Numbered from the stretch's first letter, positions 1 to 9,120 are shown. The stretch is 64,000 nucleotides of DNA from Bacteroides ovatus (GCF_001314995.1 NZ_CP012938.1:3968001-4032000); one strand, 5' to 3'. The notes: generated from the sequence alone by a model not told the origin. Numbers and translations: made by a program.

Positions 1-136
1 TACGAGATTATTACAGTAGTTTTAATAAGAATTAGCGAACGTCTTATAAAATAATGGAACGAAATACATGAGGATGAATTATTTATCAAATATTAGTTTT
101 GACACATCCATCCTCATGCCATAAATTAGTTCATCT

Positions 137-1084
137 TTACAAAGGATATTCCTCAAAAGCATACAAAATGGTAGATAAATAACGTTCACCTGTATCGGGT
201 AATAATGCAACAATCATTTTCCCGGCATTTTCCGGTCGCTTCGCCAGTTCCGTAGCAGCATATACGGCTGCGCCTGAAGATATGCCTACCAACAAACCTT
301 CCTGTTTGGCTAATTCACGACTCGTACGAATGGCATCGTCATTCTGCACCTGAATAATCTCATCTACGATAGAAGCCTTGTACGTTTTAGGAACAAACCC
401 TGCACCAATTCCCTGAATCTTATGCGGCCCTGGTTTTCCTCCCGAGAGTACCGGAGAATCAGAAGGTTCTACTGCCACGATCTTTATACTCGGATCACGC
501 ATCTTCAGCGCTTCACCTACACCGCTAACTGTCCCGCCAGTACCTACTCCGGCTACAAAGATATCGACTTTCCCCTCGGTATCTCTCCATATTTCCAGAC
601 CAGTAGTTCGTAAATGCATGGCGGGGTTAGCAGGATTCTCAAATTGTTGCAAGATGACTGCCCCCGGAGTGACCGCTTTCAGTTCTTCAGCTTTGGCAAT
701 GGCTCCTTTCATACCATCTGCACCAGGAGTCAATACTAATTCCGCACCTAAAGCTTTCAGAAGATTACGCCGTTCGATACTCATGGTATCGGGCATCGTC
801 AGAATCAGTTTATAGCCTTTAGCAGCTGAAACAAAAGCCAATCCCACACCGGTATTCCCGCTGGTCGGTTCAATGATAGTCGCTCCGGGATACAAAATTC
901 CTTTCGTTTCTGCATCCTCAATCATAGCCAATGCTATGCGGTCCTTCACGCTTCCTGCGGGATTGAAAGATTCAATCTTTACAATCAGACGAGCTTTCAG
1001 GTCGTTACTTGTATTATAGTTACTAAGTTCCAATAACGGAGTGTTACCCACCAAATCCGTCAATTTTCTTGCTATCTTTTCCAT
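137..1084 (-). CDS. cysK: Cysteine synthase A (O-acetylserine sulfhydrylase)
   Basis: PLP enzyme that makes L-cysteine from O-acetylserine and sulfide in the cytoplasm, the last step of sulfate assimilation. The 315-residue protein has the family's usual length. The PLP lysine lies in NPAGSVKDR (Lys47). The substrate loop PTSGNTG is near residue 73, and the glycine-rich phosphate cup GTGGTVSG is near residue 180. The start follows a short leader with a good promoter at 1123-1130 and a palindrome at 1158-1187, so the gene appears to be its own transcription unit, separate from the cupin gene upstream. Family assignment is secure. CysK rather than CysM is inferred from close similarity to the classic CysK motifs. 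Confidence 0.95.
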   Translation of the reverse strand: MEKIARKLTDLVGNTPLLELSNYNTSNDLKARLIVKIESFNPAGSVKDRIALAMIEDAETKGILYPGATIIEPTSGNTGVGLAFVSAAKGYKLILTMPDTMSIERRNLLKALGAELVLTPGADGMKGAIAKAEELKAVTPGAVILQQFENPANPAMHLRTTGLEIWRDTEGKVDIFVAGVGTGGTVSGVGEALKMRDPSIKIVAVEPSDSPVLSGGKPGPHKIQGIGAGFVPKTYKASIVDEIIQVQNDDAIRTSRELAKQEGLLVGISSGAAVYAATELAKRPENAGKMIVALLPDTGERYLSTILYAFEEYPL

Positions 1085-1122
1085 ATATATCTGTTTTAAA
1101 TTTCTCTTGTTTTAATATATGA

Positions 1123-1130
1123 CAAAGATA
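1123..1130 (-). promoter_or_regulatory. -7 promoter box of cysK
   Basis: On the minus strand the bases read TATCTTTG, a full match to TAnnTTTG, about 40 bases before the cysK start. No clear TTTG is found at the -33 distance, which would suit a promoter that needs an activator at the palindrome just upstream. Confidence 0.6.
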
Positions 1131-1157
1131 GTGCGGATTCTGTTCAGGGTAAATACC

Positions 1158-1187
1158 ATATATGTGGTAAATTCATACCACATATAT
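1158..1187. promoter_or_regulatory. Palindrome upstream of cysK, possible operator
   Basis: A perfect inverted repeat with 12-base arms, ATATATGTGGTA and TACCACATATAT, separated by six bases. It sits about 30 bases upstream of the cysK -7 box, between cysK and the cupin gene. Its position and symmetry fit a dimeric regulator site. The regulator is unknown. Confidence 0.45.
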
Positions 1188-1205
1188 CTGACTTCCTGCC
1201 AGATA

Positions 1206-1547
1206 TTATATTAAGAAATCAGCTCTCATAGGGCTGAATGTATCAATCAATACACCTGCTTCCAGACAAACACATCCATGAGGCTGGTCAGGTTCCACAT
1301 AATAACCATCACCTGTAGAAAGAATTTCTTTCCGATCTCCAATGGTCAATTCAAACTTACCGCTTGCAACATAAGTAGCCTGGCTATGATAATGTTGATG
1401 CATAGAACCGACGGCACCTTTCTCAAATTCCACTTTCACCATCATCAGTTGCCCGTCATACCCCATTATCTGGCGACGGATTCCCGGAGCCGGTTTCTCC
1501 CAATCCAATTCTTTCTCAAACTGAAAAGCATCACTGCGTGTTTTCAT
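1206..1547 (-). CDS. Small cupin-domain protein
   Basis: Single-domain cupin of 113 residues. Cupin motif 1 is visible as H50-x-H52-x-H54 followed by a beta-strand ending in a GKFELTIG-type turn. Motif 2 is PDQPHGCVC near residue 87, which supplies the last metal-binding histidine. Proteins of this size bind a divalent metal and act as small isomerases, dioxygenases or sugar or metabolite sensors, and the substrate cannot be read from sequence. There is no signal peptide, so it is cytoplasmic. The gene starts 29 bases after the stop of the esterase-like gene and is probably co-transcribed with it. Confidence 0.85.
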   Translation of the reverse strand: MKTRSDAFQFEKELDWEKPAPGIRRQIMGYDGQLMMVKVEFEKGAVGSMHQHYHSQATYVASGKFELTIGDRKEILSTGDGYYVEPDQPHGCVCLEAGVLIDTFSPMRADFLI

Positions 1548-1576
1548 CTTCCAATCTATTCTTATTTATAACTATA

Positions 1577-2377
1577 TTATTTGAATCTCTTCACATAATC
1601 TGCAATCAGATAACATGCCGGGCCGAGTACTTGCCCATGATCGAATCCTTGCATTTCGTACAAAGTCACTTTCTTGTTACCTATACTTTTCAAGACAGCT
1701 TCCAACAACGCATTTTCTTCATATCTTGCCGCCATCTCCAGATGCTTGTCCCCCGTAATCAACACGAGAGGAGCTGTTTCCTTACGAGCCTTATTTACCG
1801 GAGCATACTCATCAACCACCGGAATACCGTCAGGCAAACCGCGTTCCTTACGAATAGTGAAATGTGTCACCGTCTGACCACTCACCGGAAGATAAGCAGC
1901 TACACTATCGGCATCTGCTCCATATGCTGCCATGTACTTTTTATCCATTGCCAGAATCAACGAAAGATAGCCTCCCGCTGAATGACCGGAAACAAAAATG
2001 TGATCCTTACGACCACCATACTTCTCAATATTCTTGAAAACCCATGCCACAGCTTCAGCCGCATCTTCGATGTAAGCCGGATTCTTTGCTTTCGGACTCA
2101 AACGGTAATTCACCGCCACTACTGCAAACCCTTGTTCTCTCAATTCTTTGGGAATAAATTTATTTCCACCTTCCATACCACCACCGTGAAACCAGACGAT
2201 AGTTGAGAAATCCTTCTTGTTTTCAGGATAATAAATATCCAGTTTACAACGTTCCAGACGATAGGTATCCGTTTCGGAGCCAGAGACATAAGATATATCT
2301 TTGTTTGTGCGATAAGCATTTTGTGCTTGAGCAATGCAAGCACAAAGCAAAAAGAGAAGAAGGCAAATCTTTTTCAT
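1577..2377 (-). CDS. Secreted alpha/beta-hydrolase (esterase-like)
   Basis: 266-residue protein with a signal peptide (residues 1-18, ending AQAQ). The oxyanion-hole motif HGGG is at 64-67, the nucleophile elbow GHSAGG has Ser133, and a late FDHG histidine is near 247. This arrangement is typical of the BD-FAE / acetyl-esterase branch of carboxylesterases, which in Bacteroides often remove acyl groups from glycans. The actual substrate is not known. The start lies only 19 bases from the stop of the upstream membrane-protein gene, so it may be read from the same transcript. The protein is likely periplasmic. Confidence 0.85.
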   Translation of the reverse strand: MKKICLLLFLLCACIAQAQNAYRTNKDISYVSGSETDTYRLERCKLDIYYPENKKDFSTIVWFHGGGMEGGNKFIPKELREQGFAVVAVNYRLSPKAKNPAYIEDAAEAVAWVFKNIEKYGGRKDHIFVSGHSAGGYLSLILAMDKKYMAAYGADADSVAAYLPVSGQTVTHFTIRKERGLPDGIPVVDEYAPVNKARKETAPLVLITGDKHLEMAARYEENALLEAVLKSIGNKKVTLYEMQGFDHGQVLGPACYLIADYVKRFK

Positions 2378-2396
2378 GGTTTCATTTATTTTATAT

Positions 2397-2924
2397 TCAT
2401 CTATTAGTACTATTCTTAAAAATTACTTTAGAGTTAATAATGTCATGTTCATCAATATATAATTCAGGATTCTCACCTGAGCTTTCCACCAAAGCTTCGA
2501 TTGTGATACACTCATCCGGCAGCCACTGTTTAAAATGTAGCATATTATCTCTCAGTTCTACCATGTTATTTTCCGTGGCTGATAATTGAATCATCTTTTT
2601 TATATTTCTCGTATATAATGGAAGGCCACCCCCTTTAACTACTAAAGAAGATTGGGCACCTTCCCCAATAATATTCTTATTTCCCGTATTCTCTAACGTA
2701 TAACATATTCTCCAAAGATTTTCAACCAGTATCGTATCTTCATACTGTACAAAGACAGTAATCCCCGGTATTTTAGGTTTTTGCGTCAGCAATGTACTCT
2801 CTGTACAGCAAACCGTCACTCTGACTTTTTCTTTCGAGAAATATGAAAGCAAAGTAACCACTCCCGCTAGAATTGTGACTGTTGTAACTACAATTTCTAT
2901 CATATGTCTGTGTCTTTTTTTCAT
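2397..2924 (-). CDS. Hypothetical protein with one N-terminal membrane helix
   Basis: I do not recognise this 175-residue protein. It starts with basic residues (MKKRHRH), then one hydrophobic helix at about 9-28, followed by a soluble, beta-rich region of about 145 residues. That predicts a membrane-anchored protein whose soluble part probably faces the periplasm. It begins 5 bases after the stop of the HsdM-like gene, so it is almost certainly translated from the same message as the HsdS/HsdM pair. Base composition is AT-rich like that pair and unlike the glycan loci to the right, which suggests they arrived together. Confidence 0.7.
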   Translation of the reverse strand: MKKRHRHMIEIVVTTVTILAGVVTLLSYFSKEKVRVTVCCTESTLLTQKPKIPGITVFVQYEDTILVENLWRICYTLENTGNKNIIGEGAQSSLVVKGGGLPLYTRNIKKMIQLSATENNMVELRDNMLHFKQWLPDECITIEALVESSGENPELYIDEHDIINSKVIFKNSTNR

Positions 2925-2929
2925 AATTA

Positions 2930-4402
2930 CTATTCTTTAGTCAGTTCCCTCAATCGCCATGCACAATCTTTGAATTGCTTATCAATATACGTTAGCCGCT
3001 CTTCCAATTCATCAATTTTTCGTAAAGCATCTTTTACATCAATCTCCTTTCTTTCAATCTTATCCTCCACATATTTAATTACTTTCAAGTCATATTTGTT
3101 ATGCCGTATCTCATCCTGCGTAGCAACATAGACCGGACAACCGTTTTTTTCTCCCCCCACCTCTTCTCCGATAAGAAACTTCTTATATATATTCGGAAGT
3201 TGTTCCAATACTTTATCAGAAAGTTTATAAAGACCTTTATTCGAAATATACCCCTTCCGTGCGTCAACGAATAAAGTTTGCGTCCTCATTCTTTCTTTTC
3301 TGAATACGAGAATTGCCGTAGAAATAGCCGTTCCATGAAATAGATTCGACGGCAATTCAATAACCGCCTCAAGTAGATTGTATTCAATAATCTGCTCTCG
3401 TATCTTGCTTTCAGTATTTCGGAACAGAACACCTACCGGCACTACTACAACAGCTTGTCCATCATTCCGCAAACTTGCCAAAATATGACTTATATATGCC
3501 CATGTAACTTGACTTTTAGGAGGAATACCATATTTAAAGCGTCTGTAAAAATCATCATAAGCTTCCTCAGATGCCCACTTATCTGCAAATGGAGGTACAG
3601 AAACAACAATATCAAACTTTTTCAACCCTCCATGATCCAATAATTTAGGACTACGAAGACTATCTCCCCAAAGAAAAGTCGCACCCTTGAAGCCATTCAG
3701 CATCAGATTCATTTTTGTCAATGCATACAAATTCCAATTCACTTCCTGCCCATAGATATCAGTACCCCTGATCCCCATTTTTTTACCGACCTCAATCAAC
3801 AGAGTACCACTACCAGAAGCCGGATCGCACAAACAAGCATTTTTTCTATTGCCATCTATTAGTTTCGTGATCAAACTAACTACCTCTGTAGGAGCAAGTA
3901 CATTATTTATCTTTTTCCCCGCCTCTTCAGCAAAAATATATAATAACTGATTATATAAATCACCAACATCTATCAACTGCCCGATAGCATCAGTCAACCT
4001 GACTTCTTGAAAAAGTTGAAGGAGTCCACGCAATTTACTCGATCGCGTGTTTGCTTCTCCTAATATATTACTTTCAAAATCAATAGCTTTATTGATTTCA
4101 TAACCTTCAGTTACGAACCCATTTGCCTGCTCCAATTCATAAAGAGCCATATTTATCAATCTACCAAGATCCGGTGAATCAAGCGCTTTACATAGATAAT
4201 CAAAAGAACTACGCTCGGACACCAATAAGTGTAGAGTAAGTTTGTTATCGTCTTGTTGAAAAGAATCATTAGACTTATAATATTCACTTGCAGACTTCAG
4301 AAATAGCAAAGCCAATACATAATCCCTACACTGATTGGCAGAAAGCGTTCCACCCAAGATTTGGCGCGCTTTATTTGCAATATAATACGCTTTTTCTTTC
4401 AT
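2930..4402 (-). CDS. HsdM-like N6-adenine methyltransferase homologue, degenerate motif IV
   Basis: 490-residue homologue of type I restriction modification subunits. The N-terminal helical domain covers about 1-150. The family entry motif LAPTEVVSLI is at 169-178, and the SAM-binding motif I DPASGSGT is at 193-200 and intact. Motif IV, normally NPPF, reads SVPPF at 268-272, so the catalytic Asn is replaced by Val269 (codon gta, checked on the DNA). A predicted coiled coil ends the protein, as in HsdM. The HsdS-like gene is 7 bases upstream and there is no HsdR. The protein probably binds SAM and DNA, but the usual methyl transfer is doubtful. It could be a regulator, a decayed enzyme or an adapted one. 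Confidence 0.85.
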   Translation of the reverse strand: MKEKAYYIANKARQILGGTLSANQCRDYVLALLFLKSASEYYKSNDSFQQDDNKLTLHLLVSERSSFDYLCKALDSPDLGRLINMALYELEQANGFVTEGYEINKAIDFESNILGEANTRSSKLRGLLQLFQEVRLTDAIGQLIDVGDLYNQLLYIFAEEAGKKINNVLAPTEVVSLITKLIDGNRKNACLCDPASGSGTLLIEVGKKMGIRGTDIYGQEVNWNLYALTKMNLMLNGFKGATFLWGDSLRSPKLLDHGGLKKFDIVVSVPPFADKWASEEAYDDFYRRFKYGIPPKSQVTWAYISHILASLRNDGQAVVVVPVGVLFRNTESKIREQIIEYNLLEAVIELPSNLFHGTAISTAILVFRKERMRTQTLFVDARKGYISNKGLYKLSDKVLEQLPNIYKKFLIGEEVGGEKNGCPVYVATQDEIRHNKYDLKVIKYVEDKIERKEIDVKDALRKIDELEERLTYIDKQFKDCAWRLRELTKE

Positions 4403-4409
4403 AGTACAA

Positions 4410-4973
4410 TCATTTTAAAGAATCCATCAGCAACTGATCCTGCAAACTTTGTTTAAGTTCATTTATTTCACTACGAATACATTCACTTTCTCTTCTCAAC
4501 TGATCCATTTCTACAACAAGCTTCTGTACTTCTATAGATGGTATATCAAGCTGTATTTCTCCTATTACCGATTGGGGAATCACTTGAATGCCCGTACCTA
4601 CCGCTGCGCTCTTCAACATACCAAGAATAGACGGCGTATTTAAAAAACAACAAAGAAATTCCGGTAATACATCACTAGTAATGGGACGTATAATAATAAA
4701 GGATGAAGATGCTATAGTACTTCGTTCTGCCCCCTCATACAATATGCAATAATTAGAGCCTCCTTTAGCCGCAAATAGCAAATCACCTTTTTTCAACCAA
4801 TGCTTATCATTAATTCCTGTATTTATTACCGTAGCTACTTGAGTATAATCAAGTCGACTCTCCGGATCAACATCCTTCACCTGCAAATATCTGACCTCAC
4901 CCTGCGAATCAGTTTTCATATATATACCGGATTGCATCATGGTTATATCCTTTAAAGTTACTTTCTTATTCAT
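4410..4973 (-). CDS. Half-length HsdS-like specificity protein
   Basis: 187-residue protein with one target-recognition-like domain (about 1-140) and one C-terminal coiled coil (about 145-185). It is therefore half of a standard HsdS, which carries two of each. Motifs such as KKGDLLFAAKG and GTGIQVIPQSVIGEIQL are typical of HsdS. Half-S proteins are known to work as dimers. I chose the ATG at 4973 because homology begins there. A longer reading frame reaches 5135, but its extra residues are hydrophobic and unlike HsdS. The stop is 7 bases from the HsdM-like start, so this is the first gene of a three-gene unit without a nuclease. Confidence 0.78.
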   Translation of the reverse strand: MNKKVTLKDITMMQSGIYMKTDSQGEVRYLQVKDVDPESRLDYTQVATVINTGINDKHWLKKGDLLFAAKGGSNYCILYEGAERSTIASSSFIIIRPITSDVLPEFLCCFLNTPSILGMLKSAAVGTGIQVIPQSVIGEIQLDIPSIEVQKLVVEMDQLRRESECIRSEINELKQSLQDQLLMDSLK

Positions 4974-5218
4974 TATTTCTTTTATAATACAGACTCTACT
5001 TAATATAATTAATTCAACTATTAAAATAACTATCTCCCGGTTATCAACATGCTCACAACGGATAGATACCACAAATATATAGCTTTTTTCATTATTTACA
5101 AGTAATATGAAGGAAAAAAACAGGTAAATAAGCAAAATATCTCTTTTTATTCACTCTCTTCGAATTTAGTCAAGTAGAGTTTCTACTATATTAAAGACAT
5201 GAAGCGAGATATGTATAA

Positions 5219-5467
5219 ATTGAAAAGAATTTCATCGTCGAGAAAAAGAAGAACATTGCAACCTATCCATGGACGTCAGCAGATGTTCCCATAACTATTC
5301 GGAGCAAAGCATACCGACTACCCGGCTGAACAGAAAACCGTAATTCTACCGGTTCTATTGCTTATCTTGTACAACATCATGATAGTCCGGAACCCAAAGA
5401 ATACGACATCGAATTAATCCCTTATGGATGTAGTACCCTACGGATAACGCTGTTTCCCGTAAGATAA
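5219..5467 (+). pseudogene. C-terminal remnant of a GH127/DUF1680-type glycosidase
   Basis: The plus strand has about 80 codons that read as the end of a DUF1680/GH127 beta-L-arabinofuranosidase-like enzyme. They include YPWTSADVPITIRSKAYRLPG and, at the end, IPYGCSTLRITLFPVR followed by TAA, which is the hallmark C-terminus of the family. Translation is interrupted by TGA at 5327-5329, at the place where the family normally has Trp (TGG). A TAA at 5216-5218 lies just upstream, and no N-terminal part is present. A plus-strand terminator follows at 5652. The rest of the gene was probably lost by deletion. Confidence 0.75.
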
Positions 5468-5651
5468 GTTCAATAAGTATTAGAGATTTTGTTTGCGTAA
5501 CATATAATAAAAACTATAAATTGAAACCTAAACATGAAAGAAAGAAATCCATATAAGCACCTGTGTCCTACTCTAACGAAGTATAATATCATAACAATAT
5601 ACATAGCCGGTTCTTATGAAAGCTAGAACATAAAGCATCTCCTGAAGGCTT

Positions 5652-5698
5652 AAGGCTACAAACTCTTATGGGGTTTGCAGCCTTTTTTGTTGCAAAAA
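5652..5698 (+). terminator. Intrinsic terminator
   Basis: Stem AAGGCT-A-CAAAC pairs with GTTTG-C-AGCCTT with one internal mismatch, and is followed by a run of six T. The T run is only on the plus strand, so it served the now broken GH127-like gene. Confidence 0.75.
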
Positions 5699-5733
5699 AT
5701 CAAGTAGAAACTACTAAAACGGCAGATGAGAGT

Positions 5734-5788
5734 CTATAATAAACTCCAGACCCGTTTATAATAAACGATGACGGTTTTTATTATAAAC
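5734..5788. repeat. Three TTTATAATAAAC-type palindromic words
   Basis: The word occurs as CTATAATAAAC (5734-5744), as the perfect palindrome GTTTATAATAAAC (5754-5766) and in inverted orientation as TTTATTATAAAC (5777-5788). The last 12-mer recurs exactly at 23234-23245, upstream of an ATPase gene. Confidence 0.5.
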
Positions 5789-6047
5789 TAAAAAAGAGTT
5801 TGTGCATAAATGGTAAACTATTTTCAATAGACTATAAAAACAAGAAAACGAATGAATGGTTTTAGCTAGGATTAATAGTAAATATTAACCACAAAACTAT
5901 CGTTCATAAATCCGGAATGTCAATAGCCTGCCTTGCTATCTGCATCCACACGACACGTACTTTATATAATACGCGCCTGACAATTATCAACTATCCGGAT
6001 GGGTTATAACTCCAACCGGGAAGCTTCACGTAAAGAACGATCCCGCA

Positions 6048-8423
6048 TTATGGCAAATCACTATGACCCGCCTCATAAAGCATTATCTGATCCAGTATCA
6101 CCCCCTCGTCCAATGCTTTAATGACAAGTTGATGTGATTTTTTGCCGGAAACGGGGAGTACGATTTTCCGGATTGCCTGATTACGAAGCACATTCTCTTT
6201 CCATTCTTCGCTACGTCCCTCCGTTTCATAAGCTATCACTTCAGGCTCGGCACCATCCAAAGAAACCGAGATACGCAGCTTATCACCCTGTACCGGATGA
6301 TTGGGAAGCAACCGGATATCTACTTCTAATAAATCCGTTTTCAAATTACCGAAATAGAAAGTCAGCGCATCACCTTTTCTTATTTCTGCGGCTTTACCTT
6401 CATATCCCAAGCCTTCGCAGACAACAGCATTTCCTTTTTTAGCATCCGCCCCGTTCCATTGACAGGCTGCCTTACGGTCAGCTATCATTGGAGCTGCAGC
6501 TGCTTTTCGTTCCACACGATTGAATACAGGAAGCTTGCGGGGCTTGAAATCCATCATACGGTTCCATTTTCCATTCTCCAGAGAATTGTAGTGTTGAGTG
6601 AGCGCGGCAATGCTATCATAAGCGGCATCACTCTTTTCCCAGTCTACCTTATCATGGCGTGCCAACTGGGCATATAACAATTTGCGATTCATTTGTGCCG
6701 CAGCCTGTACCGGATATTTCACCAGTTCGAAGTAGGCGCTCTGTCTGTCGACAGGCACTTTAGAGGCCGCCTTCTCCACCGTTTCCGAAAGTTCGTCGTA
6801 AGCATTCAGACGTTCGTTTATCTCTCTTTCGCTCCACGGCAGGTCTTTGACCACCCGATAAATCGGATTATTTTCCTCCTCCCGTGTATTTCCCATAAAT
6901 TCGGGTTTGCGGATATGCGCCAAGCGATAATGTTCCTGCATAACGGGAAGTACAGCCTTTGCACAGGAAGTTCCCAGTTCCCGTTCCAGCCAATGTTTCA
7001 GATGCACGGTCACTCCTTCGGAAGACACCTTATCCAGATTCCATGCCATATCCATGAACAGTTCGATCTGATATTCGGCCGGCTTGATGTCTCCGACGTT
7101 CAGTATCCACATTTTCTGTATTCCCTGGTCATAGGCCAGTTTCATCTGCTGATAGATCAGTGAAGGACTCATGGTGCCCAGCCATAAATAATCGTGCGGA
7201 CGTCCCCAGTAAGAGACATGATAGTAAACTCCATTACCTCCTTTACGTGCCCGCTCAACGGCAGTGGGGAAATGGCGGATATAACCATAGTTATCATCAC
7301 ACCACATCAGTGTCACATCTTCGGGCACTTGCAATCCCGCATGATAAATATCGAGTACCTCTTTATAAGGAATAAAGACCTGTGGCACTTGAGTAACCTC
7401 TTTATTTACATACTTTTCAAGCAACCCGCGCTGATCTGCAGGTACACGGTCCAAGACCGCTTTCTGCTCTTCTACCGTTTTGGCACCCTGCATCTTTCCA
7501 TCGTGCACGCCACGCATACCTAATGTGTAAAGTATCTCTTGTCCGGCAACTTCCTTCACACGATCTTCCCAAAATTTATAAACAGCCGGACTGTTATTCA
7601 CGTAATCGTATACGCCTTTTCCCCTTCTCGACCATTCACCGGCAGCATTACATGCCATCGGTTCGCAATGGGAAGCCCCCACAAAAATGCCGTATTTCTT
7701 CGCCATTTCCCGATTCCCTTTCGTCAGAAAGAAAGGAAGGGTGCACTCGTGCATAGCAGGCCAGTAAGTATTAGCCCGCAAACGGAGCAGCAGCTCAAAA
7801 ATACGTTCGTTGGTACGCGGACCGATTTCTCCTTTCACATCCGACGGTTCGTAAGTTTGGTTGCCCCAAGGCATCAGTCCCCAGTCTTCATCATTAATGA
7901 AGATGCCCCGATACTCTACAGAAGGCGATTGCAACTCTCTGAACTTTGAAGAAAGACGGAAGGTTTCTCTCTTTTCAGGAGTCACGTCCGCCCACCATTC
8001 CCAAGGGGAGACACCCAACAAACGGGATATTTCGAGTATGCCGTAAGCTGTACCATGACTGTCACTACCGGCTACAACCAGCTTTCCATCTTGTGAGACA
8101 GTCAGCAGGAAAGCCTGTTTTTTATTTTTTAATGCGGAAAGATCAATACCTGTTTCGTTGATTAGATTACTCTGCCCTACAGTTCCTACCACAATAGCCC
8201 CTACCTTATCATTCAGTTCGGTGGTTGCAGACAATACAGTCCGAATATCGCGACCGAGCATTTCCAGCGAAGTGCGTACCACTAGCTTTTCCGAGTTACA
8301 GCATGCTATCGTAACCGTCTGACCGGATTGCAGAATAAACTCTTTTTGCTTGCCCTGAACCGACAAGACTGTCATTAAGAAAAGAAATAAGGGAAGTAAG
8401 GTTTTACATCTCATAAGTTTCAT
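6048..8423 (-). CDS. GH115 alpha-glucuronidase
   Basis: 791-residue secreted enzyme with a signal peptide at about 1-24. GH115 enzymes release (4-O-methyl-)D-glucuronic acid side chains from xylan, including from internal residues; BoAgu115A of B. ovatus is the best-studied case. Family marks are GTAYGILEISRLLGVSPWEWWADV near 125-148, the FINDEDWGL segment near 175, the EPMACNAAGEW segment near 255, and a C-terminal beta-sandwich region after about 640. The length is normal and the frame intact. It is a single gene with its own promoter and no SusC/SusD partner beside it, so it probably serves a xylan locus elsewhere. The GH127-like remnant nearby suggests that a larger glycosidase cluster was once here. 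Confidence 0.92.
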   Translation of the reverse strand: MKLMRCKTLLPLFLFLMTVLSVQGKQKEFILQSGQTVTIACCNSEKLVVRTSLEMLGRDIRTVLSATTELNDKVGAIVVGTVGQSNLINETGIDLSALKNKKQAFLLTVSQDGKLVVAGSDSHGTAYGILEISRLLGVSPWEWWADVTPEKRETFRLSSKFRELQSPSVEYRGIFINDEDWGLMPWGNQTYEPSDVKGEIGPRTNERIFELLLRLRANTYWPAMHECTLPFFLTKGNREMAKKYGIFVGASHCEPMACNAAGEWSRRGKGVYDYVNNSPAVYKFWEDRVKEVAGQEILYTLGMRGVHDGKMQGAKTVEEQKAVLDRVPADQRGLLEKYVNKEVTQVPQVFIPYKEVLDIYHAGLQVPEDVTLMWCDDNYGYIRHFPTAVERARKGGNGVYYHVSYWGRPHDYLWLGTMSPSLIYQQMKLAYDQGIQKMWILNVGDIKPAEYQIELFMDMAWNLDKVSSEGVTVHLKHWLERELGTSCAKAVLPVMQEHYRLAHIRKPEFMGNTREEENNPIYRVVKDLPWSEREINERLNAYDELSETVEKAASKVPVDRQSAYFELVKYPVQAAAQMNRKLLYAQLARHDKVDWEKSDAAYDSIAALTQHYNSLENGKWNRMMDFKPRKLPVFNRVERKAAAAPMIADRKAACQWNGADAKKGNAVVCEGLGYEGKAAEIRKGDALTFYFGNLKTDLLEVDIRLLPNHPVQGDKLRISVSLDGAEPEVIAYETEGRSEEWKENVLRNQAIRKIVLPVSGKKSHQLVIKALDEGVILDQIMLYEAGHSDLP

Positions 8424-8437
8424 GTTTTTAGATTGTA

Positions 8438-8467
8438 CAAAAATACGACATCAAGTTCTAAAACAAG
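8438..8467 (-). promoter_or_regulatory. Promoter of the GH115 gene
   Basis: The minus strand reads TATTTTTG (8438-8445), 14 bases before the start codon. A TTG-containing -33-like element (8464-8467) lies 18 bases further upstream. Confidence 0.55.
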
Positions 8468-8595
8468 ATAGAATCATGTACAATTTGATAGAATTTCGTT
8501 CAAGCATCCAGTTTACCAGATCATCCGACAAGTAGCAACTGAATCCCGGGAAAGCATTGCTCTCCTCCGATTTCCATTCTCTAAACAATATGCTT

Positions 8596-9120
8596 TCAAT
8601 GTTCTATTTTTAATATTCTGCAGGGAAATAGCTAATTAGAAAGTAACGAACTAGAAAATAAACTGCATAAATAATTGCATGAGCATACAAAAAACAGCCT
8701 AATATTGCATAAAAGCAAACAGGATATGTATCTTTCTCTATTCGGAAACCGTTCATTGCTTTAAAACCAACGAAGTGTTCCTCGGTGTGCATCGACTTGT
8801 TCCTCACCGGGGAAGCTATCGTTTCCCGGTGAGGAAGATAAAAATGGACTATTAAGAAGCATTTTTTCTCCAGTTTATCAGAATATGTCGGAAAGAAAAA
8901 AATAACAAAATGATTAGTTATTCGGGCATCCACTATCCGAATAACAAAAATAATCAAAAATCTACCGCAGTTCGATTGGTATATTTTCGAAACAGCAGAA
9001 ATATAAAAATCGCGTAATTACAAATGCAGGACATTTCCCTGCTTTTCTTTACCAAACTGCAATTCACGTCCTTCTTCCAATGATTAAATATTCCTTTTTT
9101 AAGAATCATCGTTTTTTAAG
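8596..9120. repeat. 525-bp non-coding element, left copy
   Basis: This stretch matches 59314-59836 in the same orientation along its whole length, at roughly 85-90% identity by eye, with mostly transitions and a few small indels. The matching starts at TCAATGTTCT and stops after CGTTTTTTAAG. It has no conserved reading frame, since reading frames differ between copies. It contains a three-arm stem region at 8778-8836. The best-conserved part is the stretch around CCAACGAAGTGTTCC. Confidence 0.85.

Larger units (their letters stand above)
5468..6047. other. Gene-free stretch left of the GH115 gene
   Basis: No convincing coding sequence on either strand. It contains the terminator at 5652-5698 and three AT-rich palindromic words at 5734-5788. 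The remaining bases to 6047 include the 3' side of the GH115 gene, where I see no strong hairpin. Confidence 0.6.

Noticed and set aside
67..118. CATGAGGATG / CATCCTCATG inverted repeat after cysK
   Set aside because: Perfect 10-base arms, but a 32-base loop and no T run; too weak to call a terminator.
4974..5135. N-terminal extension of the HsdS-like gene to 5135
   Set aside because: The extra 54 residues are hydrophobic and low-complexity with no likeness to HsdS; the family-like sequence begins at the ATG at 4973.
8610..8957. 115-codon minus-strand frame within the left 525-bp repeat
   Set aside because: The frame is not kept in the second copy, base differences do not follow codon positions, and the product resembles nothing I know.
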